64,000 bases of DNA, taken from Myxococcales bacterium (GTDB lineage Bacteria; Myxococcota_A; Polyangia; Polyangiales; Polyangiaceae). Positions 27,442 to 36,363 of the stretch are shown piece by piece. Made by a program: the position numbers and the translations under genes. The first letter of the stretch is position 1, and each line of letters opens with the position of its first letter. Where the stretch lies: positions 106,340 to 170,339 of the forward strand of contig JAEUKE010000248.1 in NCBI GenBank assembly GCA_016794345.1, given 5' to 3'. Below the pieces are notes generated by a model that was given only the letters and a program-made list of their open reading frames with translations, was not told the origin of the DNA and did no database searches.

Positions 27442-29076
27442 ATGAGTGCGGACGACGCGATTCAGGCGGCGAAGACGAAGCTCGAGGGGCTCATCGCGCC
27501 CATCGAAGGCGGCGTGGGAGAGGACCTCTCCTACGACGAGGCGTTCGAGGCCGTCAAAGCCGAGATCGACAAACAGAACCAGATCGACGGCGGCTCGATC
27601 GAGTGGAAGAACGTGGAGGAGCTCTGCGTCGACCTCCTCTCGAACCGCACGAAAGACTTCCGCCTCGCGCTCTACTACGCGATGGCGCGCGCCCAGAAGG
27701 AGAGCTTCGTTGGCCTCTTCGAAGGCCTCGTCGTCTTGAACGAGCTCTGCATCGCGTACTGGGAGCCGATGTTCCCGGCGCTGCGGCGCCCTCGGGCGCG
27801 CGGCAACCTGCTCGCCTGGTTCAACGAGCTCACGACGCCGATCGTGAACGCGGCCAGCCCCACACCGCCGCAGCGCCACGTGGTCGAGGCGCTCGCAAAG
27901 GTCTTCGCGGAGCTCGACTCGTCGCTCGCGGAGAAGCTCGGCGAGGCGTACCCGCCCATGATGACGCTCAGCGATGCGTGCCGAGGCCTCGTGCGCCGCG
28001 CGCCCGCGGCGCCCGTCGCCGCGCCCGAGCCGCCGCCGCCACCGAGCCTGTCGAGCGCGCAGCAGACCGCGGCCGCGGCTGCTCCGGTCGCGGACAGCCT
28101 CGCCGCCACGCCGGCGGACGGCGTGCCGCAAGCGGGCGGCGCCGTCATGGCCGCCGTCGCCATCGTCGACGCGGACAGCGCGTATGTCGCTCTCCAGCAG
28201 GTCGCGCCGATCCTCGGGCAGGCATCGGGAGCGCTCTTCAACATCGATCCGGCGAGCCTCGACGCGTACCGGCTCGGGATGCAGGCGGCGTTCCTCCTTA
28301 TCGGCAGCGATCCGTTCAACCAGAACGGTCAAACGTCGCTCCCGGGCCCGCTCGACCAGACGCGGCAGAACCTCGCGGCGCTCGCCGGCGCCAGCGACTG
28401 GCAAGGACTCGTGAACACGGCCTGGGGAGCGATGCAGGAGCAGCCGTTCTGGCTCGACGCCTCGCGCGCCCTCGCGCAGGGGCTCCGCGCGCTCGGCGCG
28501 CCACACGACGCGGCCGCGGTGGTGGTGGAGCGCGAGGTGGCGGCGCTCCTCGCGCGCGCGCCGTCGCTCCCGAGCCTCACCTTCGGGGACGGCTCCCCCC
28601 TGGCCGACGGCGAGACGCAGAGCTGGATCTCCGGCCTCGGCTCGGGCGGCGGAGGCGGCGGAGGCGGAGCCGCGAGGTCGCCGGTCGACAAGGCGGCCGC
28701 GGACGCGAACAAGCTGGCGGCCGAGGGCAACCTCGCCCAGGCGATGACCGTTCTCTCGCGCGCCGCCCAGACCACCTCGCCGGTGGACCGCTTCCGAGCC
28801 CGCCTGGAGATCGCCAAGCTCGCCATCGCGCAGCAGCTGTTCGACATGGCGAGGGCCCACCTCGACGCGCTGGAGCGGAGCGCGGACGAGCACCGGCTCG
28901 CCGCCTGGGACCCGGCGCTCTGCGCCGAGCTCTACGCGAGCCTCTACAAGGTCCGACGAATGATCGCCCAGAACACCATGGACGACCCCGAAATCGGCAA
29001 AAAAGCCGCCCAATCGTTCGAGCGCCTCTGCGAGCTCGACGCTGCCCGGGCTTTTACCGTCATGTCCGAGGGATAA
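27442..29076 (+). CDS. tssA: T6SS cap/assembly protein TssA
   Basis: A 544-residue protein that starts tube and sheath polymerisation. The N-terminal ImpA_N domain is clear: VGEDLSYDEAFEAVKAEIDK, IEWKNVEELCVDLLSNRTKD and LCIAYWEPMFPALRRPRARG. A long Ala/Pro-rich linker (about residues 195-240) and a nine-residue glycine run (about 404-411) separate it from the alpha-helical C-terminal VasJ-like region. The C-terminal SPVDRFRARLEIAKLAIAQQ, then RAHLDALE, fits the VasJ-type branch. ATG 27442 was preferred to an in-frame TTG at 27421. Confidence 0.92.
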   Translation: MSADDAIQAAKTKLEGLIAPIEGGVGEDLSYDEAFEAVKAEIDKQNQIDGGSIEWKNVEELCVDLLSNRTKDFRLALYYAMARAQKESFVGLFEGLVVLNELCIAYWEPMFPALRRPRARGNLLAWFNELTTPIVNAASPTPPQRHVVEALAKVFAELDSSLAEKLGEAYPPMMTLSDACRGLVRRAPAAPVAAPEPPPPPSLSSAQQTAAAAAPVADSLAATPADGVPQAGGAVMAAVAIVDADSAYVALQQVAPILGQASGALFNIDPASLDAYRLGMQAAFLLIGSDPFNQNGQTSLPGPLDQTRQNLAALAGASDWQGLVNTAWGAMQEQPFWLDASRALAQGLRALGAPHDAAAVVVEREVAALLARAPSLPSLTFGDGSPLADGETQSWISGLGSGGGGGGGGAARSPVDKAAADANKLAAEGNLAQAMTVLSRAAQTTSPVDRFRARLEIAKLAIAQQLFDMARAHLDALERSADEHRLAAWDPALCAELYASLYKVRRMIAQNTMDDPEIGKKAAQSFERLCELDAARAFTVMSEG

Positions 29077-29083
29077 AGGTTTG

Positions 29084-29104
29084 GGGAAGAGATTGCCTCT
29101 TCCC
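29084..29104 (+). terminator. Hairpin between tssA and tssB
   Basis: A perfect 8-bp inverted repeat (29084-29091 with 29097-29104) with loop ATTGC lies just after the tssA stop codon. There is no T tract. It may separate tssA from a distinct tssB-tssC transcript. Confidence 0.5.
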
Positions 29105-29167
29105 ACTGCTCTGACGCTTTCCGTATCTTAGCGGTCGGCCAGAGCGCATCGAAAGGAGCCGCAAGCG

Positions 29168-29659
29168 ATGAAAGAAGGAAGTGTCGCGCCGAAGGAGCGT
29201 GTGAACATCACGTACAAGCCGGCGATCGGCGACGCGAAAGAAGAGGTCGAGCTTCCGTTGAAGCTCCTCATGCTCGGCGACTACACGATGCGCCCCGACC
29301 CGCGGCCGCTCGAGGACCGCAAGCCCATCAGCATCGACAAGGACAACTTCCAGAAGGTGCTCTCCGAGCAGAAGCTCAACGTGAACTTCAGCGTGAAGAA
29401 CACGCTGTCGGAGAACCAGGACGACGAGCTGAACGTGAACCTCAAGTTCCGTCGCCTGTCGGACATGGAGCCCGAGGCCGTCGCGAACCAGGTGCCGGAG
29501 CTGAAGAAGCTGCTCGATCTCCGCGCCGCCCTGACCGCGCTGAAGGGCCCGCTCGGTAACGAGAAGGCCTTCCGCAACAAGATCCAGCAGATCCTCGGGG
29601 ACCCGAGTCAACGCAACAAGCTCATCAACGAGCTCGGCCTCTCGAAGGAAGGGGAGTGA
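29168..29659 (+). CDS. tssB: T6SS contractile sheath small subunit TssB (VipA)
   Basis: A 163-residue sheath protein that forms the contractile outer tube with TssC. Signature text: VNITYKPAIGDAKEEVELPL, LKLLMLGDYT, KFRRLSDMEPEAVANQVPEL and LKGPLGNEKAFRNKIQ. Length is standard. ATG 29168 has a near-consensus Shine-Dalgarno element (AAAGGAG) about 9 nt upstream, one of the strongest in the window and consistent with high expression. The stop is 3 nt before the tssC start, so the pair is translationally coupled. Confidence 0.98.
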   Translation: MKEGSVAPKERVNITYKPAIGDAKEEVELPLKLLMLGDYTMRPDPRPLEDRKPISIDKDNFQKVLSEQKLNVNFSVKNTLSENQDDELNVNLKFRRLSDMEPEAVANQVPELKKLLDLRAALTALKGPLGNEKAFRNKIQQILGDPSQRNKLINELGLSKEGE

Positions 29660-29662
29660 TCG

Positions 29663-31147
29663 ATGTCTTCTGAAACCCAGGCCCAGGGTGGCGCGCAGGC
29701 GCAGTCGCTCGAAGGCGCGTCGCTCCTCGACGAGATCCTCTCCGAAACCAAGATGGCCCCCGGCAACGAGGGCTACGAGGTTGCGCGCAAGGGCGTCCAA
29801 GCGTTGATCGCCGAGCTCGTCACGCCGAAGCGCGAGGGCGAGAAGGTCGACAAGGCGTTCGTCGACGCCCTCATCGCCGAGATCGATCAGAAGCTCTCGC
29901 GCCAGCTCGACGAGATCCTCCACAACCCCGCGTTCCAGAAGCTGGAGTCGGCGTGGCGCGGCCTGAAGTTCCTCGTCGACCGCGTGGACTTCCGCGAGAA
30001 CATCAAGGTCGAGATCGTCAACTGCTCCAAGGAAGACCTCCTCGCGGACTTCGAGGACGCGCCGGAGGTGCCGAAGAGCGGTCTCTACAAGCTCGTCTAC
30101 TCGGCGGAGTACGGCCAGTTCGGCGGTCGCCCCTACGGCGCGATCGTGTCGAACTACGAGTTTGGTCCCGGCCCGCAGGACATCCTGCTCCTGCAGAAGT
30201 GCGCCTCGGTCGCTGCGATGTCGCACGCGCCCTTCTTGGCCGCGGCCGGCCCGCAGTTCTTCGGCCTGAAGGACTACCTGGGTCTGCCGAACCTGAAGGA
30301 CCTTCGCGCCATCTTCGAGGGCCCGCAGTACACCAAGTGGCAGAGCTTCCGCGAGACGGAGGACTCCCGCTACGTCGGCCTTCTCATGCCGCGCTTCCTG
30401 CTGCGTCTCCCGTACGGCGCCGCCACCGTCCCGGTGAAGGGCTTCAACTACGAGGAGGACGTGGTCGGTCGCCACGACGCGTACTGCTGGGGCAACGCGA
30501 CCTACGCGCTCGCCTCGCGCATCGCGGACAGCTTCGCCAAGTACCGCTGGTGCCCGAACATCATCGGACCCCAGGCCGGCGGCAGCGTGGAGAACCTCCC
30601 GCTCCACCAGTACGAAGCGATGGGCGAGATCCAGACGAAGATCCCGACCGAGATCATGCTCACGGAGCGCCGCGAGTACGAGCTCAGCGAGGAAGGCTTC
30701 ATCGGCCTCACCTACCGGAAGGACTCGGACAACGCCTGCTTCTTCTCGGCGAACTCCGTGCAGAAGCCGAAGTACTTCGGCCAGAGCGAGGAGGGCCGCG
30801 CGGCCGAGATGAACTACCGCCTCGGTACGCAGCTGCCGTACATGTTCATCATGTGCCGCATCGCGCACTACCTGAAGGTTCTGCAGCGCGAGCAGATCGG
30901 CACCTGGAAGGAGCGCATCGACCTCGAGAACGAGCTCAACGACTGGATCAACCAGTACGTGGTCGATCAGGACTCGGTCAGCCCGGCCGTCCGCAGCAAG
31001 CGCCCGCTCCGGAAGGCGCAGATCATCGTGACCGAGGTCGAGGGCAACGCCGGCTGGTACAAGGTCGACATGAAGGTGCGCCCGCACTTCAAGTACATGG
31101 GCGCGTTCTTCACGCTCAGCCTCGTCGGCAAGCTCGACAAGGAGTAG
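29663..31147 (+). CDS. tssC: T6SS contractile sheath large subunit TssC (VipB)
   Basis: A 494-residue sheath subunit. Hallmarks: LDEILHNPAFQKLESAWRGL followed by KFLVDRVDF, LYKLVYSAEYGQFGGRPYG, YWGNATYA-like CWGNATYALASRIADSF, IGPQAGGSVENLPLHQY, IPTEIMLTERREYELSEEGF and the C-terminal VRPHFKYMGAFFTLSLVGKL. ATG 29663 has GGGGAG 6 nt upstream. A strong hairpin terminator follows 42 nt after the stop. A second, highly diverged TssC-like sequence occurs at the C-terminal part of the protein at 43543-45408. Confidence 0.98.
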   Translation: MSSETQAQGGAQAQSLEGASLLDEILSETKMAPGNEGYEVARKGVQALIAELVTPKREGEKVDKAFVDALIAEIDQKLSRQLDEILHNPAFQKLESAWRGLKFLVDRVDFRENIKVEIVNCSKEDLLADFEDAPEVPKSGLYKLVYSAEYGQFGGRPYGAIVSNYEFGPGPQDILLLQKCASVAAMSHAPFLAAAGPQFFGLKDYLGLPNLKDLRAIFEGPQYTKWQSFRETEDSRYVGLLMPRFLLRLPYGAATVPVKGFNYEEDVVGRHDAYCWGNATYALASRIADSFAKYRWCPNIIGPQAGGSVENLPLHQYEAMGEIQTKIPTEIMLTERREYELSEEGFIGLTYRKDSDNACFFSANSVQKPKYFGQSEEGRAAEMNYRLGTQLPYMFIMCRIAHYLKVLQREQIGTWKERIDLENELNDWINQYVVDQDSVSPAVRSKRPLRKAQIIVTEVEGNAGWYKVDMKVRPHFKYMGAFFTLSLVGKLDKE

Positions 31148-31188
31148 CGGTTCACGAGCCATCGGCGCTCGTTCCGCGTCTGTATGAT

Positions 31189-31224
31189 TCGGCCTCCTCT
31201 CCGACGAGAGGGGGCCGAGTCGTT
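31189..31224 (+). terminator. Terminator between tssC and the kinase gene
   Basis: A 13-bp stem with one G-U pair (31189-31201 with 31206-31218) closes loop CGAC and is followed by GTCGTTT. It probably ends the sheath transcript and limits read-through into the kinase gene. Confidence 0.72.
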
Positions 31225-31236
31225 TCAGGAGCCGAG

Positions 31237-33129
31237 ATGACACAAGATGAGGACGAGCGACCGACCATCGGTCGGCAGGCCTTGGGGGACCAGAAGACCC
31301 TGCTCGACAGGTTGGACGAGATCACGCTCGCGCCTCCGGCAACTCGCGCGATCGAGCAGCTCCGCTCGGCGTCGGACGCGCCGGCCGAGCGTTACTGCGT
31401 CCTCGACGAGATCGGGCGCGGCGGGATGGGCGAGGTGACGCGCATCTTCGACTCGAAGATCGGCCGTGAGATCGCGATGAAGAAGATGTTGCCGATGGAC
31501 CCGGCCACCGAGTCGGTCCTTCGCGGCCGGTTCCTGCGCGAGGCCCGCGTCCAGGCGCTCCTCGACCACCCGGCCATCGTGCCCGTCTACGACATCGGCT
31601 TGGCCGCCGACGGGCTCGCCTTCTTCACGATGAAGCGGATCCGCGGCGAGACGTTCTTCCGCATCCTGTCCGAGCTCGGGGACCAGCGGCAGACGACCCG
31701 CTCCCACAAGCTCGGCCTGCGGCGCCGCCTCGTGCCGTTCGTCATGGTCTGCCAGGCGGTGCAGTACGCACACGAGCGTGGGGTCGTCCACCGCGACCTG
31801 AAGCCCGAAAACATCATGATGGGCGCACACGGTGAGGTGTACGTCCTCGACTGGGGCGTCGCGAAGCTCCTTACAGGCGCCACGGAGGGAGTCGCGCCAC
31901 CTTTCGACAGCGAGCCGACGAGGCAGGGCGAGATGATCGGGACGCCCGGGTTCATGCCACCCGAACAGGTGCTGGGTGTGCACGCGGAGGTCGACGCGCG
32001 GAGCGACATCTACGCGCTCGGTGCCATCCTCTACGAGATCGTGACCCTCAAGCCCCTCCATGACGCTCCCGACGTCATGGGCACCCTCGAGTCGACCCTG
32101 AGCCCGCAGGGGCCGCGCGTCTCACCGCCGCCCGACGCGCCAGTCGAGCTCGTGGCGCTGGCGCTGCGCTGCACGCGGTTCAACAAGGCCGAGCGGCCCG
32201 CGTCGGTGGCCGAGCTCATCGAGGGCATCGAGCGCTACCTCGACGGCGATCGCGACGACCAGCTCCGCACGAGGCTCGCCGACGAGCGAACGATGCGCGC
32301 GCGCGCCGATCTGGAGCAGGCGCTCGCCGGTCCGCCGGCTGGCCGCGAAGCGGCCCGCGCCGCGGCGCTGCAGGAGGCTGGCCGAGCCCTCGCGCTCCAC
32401 CCCGAGCACGCCGAGGCGGCGCGGGTGGTGCTCGAGCTCATCTCGAGCGTGCCCGACCCGCCGCCCGCGGAGGCGCTAGCCGAGGTGGAGGTGCTCGAGC
32501 GCCAGCACCGCCGGCGTGCGATGCGCGACAACGCGCTCCGCCTCGCGCTCTGGGGGTGCTCGGTGCCGCTCGTCCTCGCCATGGGCGTGCGCGTCCCGGC
32601 GCTCGCGGCGGCCATCGCCGTCTTGTTGGCGGTCGCGATCGTGTGGGGGGCGATGCTCGCCCGCACGGACGCGACCTCGGCGGGGGCACGTCTGGGGCTC
32701 TACGCGATCGCCTTCGCGACGATCGGCGGCCTCTCCGCCGTGTTCGGACCGCTCATGTTGCTCCCCGGCCTCGCCTCCATGAACAGCATCGTCTTCGGAG
32801 CGCAGTCGAAGGCGAAGGAGAGGCCGCTCATCGTCCTGATGGGGATCCTCTCGATTGCCGTGCCGCTCGGGCTCGAGCTCGCGGGCGTGGTGCCGCCGTC
32901 GATGGTGTTCGAAGGTGGGGCGCTGGTCATCGTGCCCCGGTTGACGGAGCTCCCGCGAACGATGACCCTCGCGGTGCTCATCAGCTGGTCTCTCTTCGGT
33001 GTGCTGACGCCCACGTTCGTCGTCGGGCGCATGAAAGACGCGCTGGCGAGAGCAGAGAGAGACCTGGTGCTCCAGAAATGGCAGCTCCAGCAGCTGAGCC
33101 CAAGAGGGCGAAGCGCCACGAGGCGGTAG
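31237..33129 (+). CDS. Membrane Ser/Thr protein kinase (PpkA-like role)
   Basis: A 630-residue Hanks-type kinase. The glycine loop IGRGGMGEV is near residue 58, the ATP lysine is in IAMKKML, the catalytic loop HRDLKPEN at about 185-192 and the metal-binding motif is DWG (not DFG) in LDWGVAKLL. Activation segment text GTPGFMPPEQ follows. After a helical linker, about six hydrophobic segments (from LWGCSVPLVLAMGV to LISWSLFGVLTPTFVV, about residues 430-600) form a C-terminal membrane domain. ATG 31237 has AGGAG 6 nt upstream. The position next to tssC and the presence of TagH and TagF suggest it is the T6SS threonine-phosphorylation kinase. There is no periplasmic VWA sensor as in PpkA. Confidence 0.88.
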   Translation: MTQDEDERPTIGRQALGDQKTLLDRLDEITLAPPATRAIEQLRSASDAPAERYCVLDEIGRGGMGEVTRIFDSKIGREIAMKKMLPMDPATESVLRGRFLREARVQALLDHPAIVPVYDIGLAADGLAFFTMKRIRGETFFRILSELGDQRQTTRSHKLGLRRRLVPFVMVCQAVQYAHERGVVHRDLKPENIMMGAHGEVYVLDWGVAKLLTGATEGVAPPFDSEPTRQGEMIGTPGFMPPEQVLGVHAEVDARSDIYALGAILYEIVTLKPLHDAPDVMGTLESTLSPQGPRVSPPPDAPVELVALALRCTRFNKAERPASVAELIEGIERYLDGDRDDQLRTRLADERTMRARADLEQALAGPPAGREAARAAALQEAGRALALHPEHAEAARVVLELISSVPDPPPAEALAEVEVLERQHRRRAMRDNALRLALWGCSVPLVLAMGVRVPALAAAIAVLLAVAIVWGAMLARTDATSAGARLGLYAIAFATIGGLSAVFGPLMLLPGLASMNSIVFGAQSKAKERPLIVLMGILSIAVPLGLELAGVVPPSMVFEGGALVIVPRLTELPRTMTLAVLISWSLFGVLTPTFVVGRMKDALARAERDLVLQKWQLQQLSPRGRSATRR

Positions 33130-33217
33130 CACCAGACGCCTTCGTGTCGCAGGTTCGGGAACGGCAGTCGCATCTCTGCGACGCGGTGTTGTAGCCTGGT
33201 CGGGCCAAGCCACCCCG

Positions 33218-34063
33218 ATGCTCTCGTCCTGGGACGACATCCGATTCCTCGAGGCGCTCGATCGCCGTGGCTCCGCGCGCGCGGCGGGGCGTGATCTCGG
33301 CGTCGCTCCGTCCACGGTCTACAGGCGCATCGCGGCCCTCGAGGCCGCCGCGGGGTTCGCCTGTCTCGATCGCGGCAGGGGTATCACCGAAGCCGGTCGC
33401 GAGCTCGCACAGCTTGCACGATCCACCGGGGTCGCGCTCGAGGGCATCGCGCAGCGAGCGCGCGCGCCGGCGAGGGAGGTGCAGGGCAAGGTCACGCTCA
33501 CCACGCTCGACGGCTTCGCGCCGCTCCTCGTCGCCCCGTTGCGGCAGCTCGCAGGCGCGTTCCCGCAGCTCGAGGTCGAGGTCCAGATCGCCGAGGGCGG
33601 CGGGCCGAGCCTACGAAAGCGGCAGGCCGAGCTCGCGCTCTCGATCATGAGCGACCCTCCGCCCTCCCTCGTCGGCCGCCGCCTCTTCGCCGTGCGCTGG
33701 GGGGTCTACGGAACGCGGGCGCTCGCGGCCACGCCCGAGCGCGCGCGGTGGGTGACGCTCGCGCGGCCACACCAGGGGACCTGGCTGGGGCGGTGGGAAG
33801 CGGCGCACGTCCCTGCGGATAGGATCGCGATGTCCACGCCGTCGCGCCGACTGCTCGTCGATCTCGTGGCGTCCGGGGCGGGGCTCGGCCTCCTGCCCGC
33901 CGCGCTCGTTGCCGACCGCCCGGACCTGGTGGAGCTTCCACAATACAAGCCCCTCGTGGCGGATCTCACGCGGATGGCGTGGCTCTTGATGCACCCGGAG
34001 GTTCGGCGCGACGCGCGCGTCGCCGCGGTCGTGAAGGTGATGGTCGAGCACCTGAAGGGTTAG
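33218..34063 (+). CDS. LysR-family transcriptional regulator
   Basis: A 281-residue DNA-binding regulator. The N-terminal winged helix-turn-helix is seen in FLEALDRRGSARAAGRDLGV followed by APSTVYRRIAALEA; the effector-binding domain follows from residue about 90 (VTLTTLDGFAPLLVAPLRQL). The inducer is unknown. A TAGCCT hexamer (33192-33197) lies 20 nt before ATG 33218. It ends the plus-strand series and converges with the DUF58 operon with 7 nt between stop codons, so its target is not obvious from the neighbourhood. Confidence 0.9.
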   Translation: MLSSWDDIRFLEALDRRGSARAAGRDLGVAPSTVYRRIAALEAAAGFACLDRGRGITEAGRELAQLARSTGVALEGIAQRARAPAREVQGKVTLTTLDGFAPLLVAPLRQLAGAFPQLEVEVQIAEGGGPSLRKRQAELALSIMSDPPPSLVGRRLFAVRWGVYGTRALAATPERARWVTLARPHQGTWLGRWEAAHVPADRIAMSTPSRRLLVDLVASGAGLGLLPAALVADRPDLVELPQYKPLVADLTRMAWLLMHPEVRRDARVAAVVKVMVEHLKG

Positions 34064-34070
34064 CAGGCTG

Positions 34071-35390
34071 CTAGAGCAGGTGTCGTGCTTTGATCTCCAA
34101 GTACTTGTTGATGAGCGCGGGGGTGAGATCGGTCGGGGGGCAATCGAGGACCATGGCTCCGCGGCGCTTCACCTCGCGGAGGAGCTTGTCGCGGAAGGTG
34201 ATGAGCTCGGCGCCAGCGGCGCGCAGGTAGGGCCCCTGCTCGTCCCACGGGGCGCTGTCGGCTTCGGTGCCGAGCGCGAGGGCTTCGACCTCGACGTCGC
34301 GGAAGGGGACGATGAGCGGAAGATGACGCGGCAGGAGGCCGCGCAGGAGGCGGAGGAGCTCGGCGGCCGACACCTCGTCCACCAGCTGGGTGAAGAGCAC
34401 GACGAGGGTCCGCTTCTTCACCTTCACGCCGACGTGCTCGATGGCGGCGGCGTAGCTCGTCTCGGTGAGCTCGGCCTGCAGATCATAAGCCGCCTGGACG
34501 ATGCGCGCGGCGGCCTTGGATCCGCCGGCCGGGGGCGCGAAGCTTTTCACCTCGTCCCCGAAGGCGAGGAGCCCGATGTGATCGCCGGCGCGCGAGGCGA
34601 CGTGCGAGAGCATGAGGGTCGCGTTGAGCGCGTGGTCGAAGAGCGAGAGGCCGCCGACCTCGGCGGTCATGAGGCGGCCGGAGTCGAGGAGGAAGAGGAC
34701 ATTCTGGTTGCGCTCGAGCTGATACTCGCGGGCGATGATCTTCGAGTGCCGGGCGGTCGCCTTCCAGTCGATGCTCCGGAACTCATCCTCGCGGCGGTAC
34801 TCGCGGAGGCGCTCGAACTCGCTCTCGCCGCCGCGCTGCCTCGCGGCGCGCACGCCGGAGAGGCTGCGGTCCTTCATGGCGGCCAGCTCGTAGGCGCGCA
34901 CGGCCTGGATGTCGGGGTAGACCTTGACCGGCGAGCGCGCCGGGAGCCGTACCTGGCGGATCCAGAGGCCGAGCGGCGAGGGGTAACGGACGAAATGGTC
35001 GCCGAGCTCGTAAGCGCCGCGGCGCTGCGGGACGACCTTGTATTTGAGCTGCGCGCGGCCCGAGGGCGCGACCTGCGCCGTCGCGGGTAGCCCCTCCGAG
35101 ATCGCGTCGGAGAACAAGTCTTGGCCGACCTGCACGGCGAGCCGGCGGCGGGCGCGTGAGCGGACCTCGAGCGTGACCGGGTTGGGCTTGCCGACCGATA
35201 ACACGTTCGGCGCCTGGCGCGTGACGATGACGAGCGGCTTGTAGGCGACGAGCGCGTCGAGCGCCGCGACGATCACGATGAGCGCGTCCACCCCGAGGGT
35301 CACGGTGAGCAGGGACCGATCGAAGAGCGTCGCCATCGACAGGATCAGCGGCCCGATGGCCAGAAGGACGAGGGCGCGCGCGGGGATCAT
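34071..35390 (-). CDS. DUF58 domain protein
   Basis: A 439-residue protein with two N-terminal membrane segments (LVLLAIGPLILSMATLF and VDALIVIVAALDALV), a beta-rich middle and the DUF58 core FRSIDWKATARHSKIIAREY followed by a von Willebrand-like fold (NVLFLLDSGRLM). DUF58 proteins usually pair with MoxR ATPases in envelope-stress or complex-assembly operons; their biochemical role is unsettled. It starts 2 nt after the stop of the MoxR gene. It is the last gene of a six-gene minus-strand operon. Confidence 0.92.
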   Translation of the reverse strand: MIPARALVLLAIGPLILSMATLFDRSLLTVTLGVDALIVIVAALDALVAYKPLVIVTRQAPNVLSVGKPNPVTLEVRSRARRRLAVQVGQDLFSDAISEGLPATAQVAPSGRAQLKYKVVPQRRGAYELGDHFVRYPSPLGLWIRQVRLPARSPVKVYPDIQAVRAYELAAMKDRSLSGVRAARQRGGESEFERLREYRREDEFRSIDWKATARHSKIIAREYQLERNQNVLFLLDSGRLMTAEVGGLSLFDHALNATLMLSHVASRAGDHIGLLAFGDEVKSFAPPAGGSKAAARIVQAAYDLQAELTETSYAAAIEHVGVKVKKRTLVVLFTQLVDEVSAAELLRLLRGLLPRHLPLIVPFRDVEVEALALGTEADSAPWDEQGPYLRAAGAELITFRDKLLREVKRRGAMVLDCPPTDLTPALINKYLEIKARHLL

Positions 35391-35392
35391 GG

Positions 35393-36358
35393 TCAGGCAG
35401 CCGTCCGCGGGACCTTCGCCTCGCGCAAGATCTCCTCCACGCAGTCGTCCGTGGAGATGCCCTCGATCTCGGCGTCCGGGTGGAGGATGACGCGGTGCCG
35501 GAGGACGGGGCCGGCGAGCGCCTTGACGTCGTCGGGGACGACGAAGTCCCGACCCTCGGTCGCGGCGTGCGCGCGGGCCGCGGAGAGGAGGCCTATCGAG
35601 CCGCGCGGCGACGCGCCGAGGTAGACCGACCGGTGCGTCCGGCTCTTGTTCACGATCTCGGTGATGTACTCGAGCACGCCGTCGTCCACCCGGACCGAGT
35701 AGAGCGCGTGACGCATCGCCATGATGTCCTCCGCGCTGGCGGCCTTGGCGAGCTGCATGCTCTCGAGGTGGGCGGGCTGGAAGCCCTGCGCGTGGTTGCG
35801 CAGGATGATCTTCTCCACCGCCGGGGGCGGGTGCTTGACGTGCAGCTTCATGAGGAAGCGATCGAGCTGGGCCTCCGGGAGAGGATAGGTGCCCTGCGAC
35901 TCGATGGGGTTCTGCGTGGCGATGACGAAGAACGGCTGCGGCAAGGCGCGCGTCACGCCGTCGGTCGTGACCGCGAGGTCCTGCATGGCCTCGAGCAGGG
36001 CGGACTGCGTCTTCGCCGGCGCGCGGTTGATCTCGTCCGCCAGGAGCAGCTGCGTGAACACCGGCCCTTGATGGAAGACGAATCTGTCTTCTTTGGGGTT
36101 GAAGACGTTGCCGCCGGTCACGTCGCTGGGCATCAGGTCGGGGGTGAACTGGATGCGCCGGAACGTGCAGCCGAGGACGTGTGCGAGCGTGCGCACGAGG
36201 AGCGTCTTGCCGAGCCCGGGGACGCCTTCGATCAGGACGTGGCCGCCGGCCAGGATCGCGAGGAGCGTGCTGCCGACGATCTCCTCCTGTCCGAGGAGGA
36301 CGCGCTCGGTCTCGCGCTTGATGTAAGCAAATCGGTCTCGGAACTCGGTGACGTGCAT
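35393..36358 (-). CDS. MoxR-family AAA+ ATPase
   Basis: A 321-residue chaperone-like ATPase. Walker A is GVPGLGKTLLVRTLAH, Walker B is LLADEINRAPAKTQSALLEA, and the sensor region FFVIATQNPIESQGTYPLPE is fully conserved. MoxR proteins act with VWA/DUF58 partners to mature or insert cofactors into envelope complexes. Length is typical. It lies 5 nt after the stop of the DUF4129-DUF4350 gene and 2 nt before DUF58, so it is cotranscribed. Confidence 0.95.
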   Translation of the reverse strand: MHVTEFRDRFAYIKRETERVLLGQEEIVGSTLLAILAGGHVLIEGVPGLGKTLLVRTLAHVLGCTFRRIQFTPDLMPSDVTGGNVFNPKEDRFVFHQGPVFTQLLLADEINRAPAKTQSALLEAMQDLAVTTDGVTRALPQPFFVIATQNPIESQGTYPLPEAQLDRFLMKLHVKHPPPAVEKIILRNHAQGFQPAHLESMQLAKAASAEDIMAMRHALYSVRVDDGVLEYITEIVNKSRTHRSVYLGASPRGSIGLLSAARAHAATEGRDFVVPDDVKALAGPVLRHRVILHPDAEIEGISTDDCVEEILREAKVPRTAA

Positions 36359-36363
36359 GGTGG

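Noticed and set aside
26401..29106. Antisense frame of about 900 codons across tagF and tssA
   Set aside because: It spans two well-supported genes on the other strand and has no recognisable motif.
29953..33129. A single fusion of TssC and the kinase
   Set aside because: The N-terminal part is out-of-frame tssC sequence; ATG 31237 with AGGAG marks the true kinase start, and a terminator lies between.
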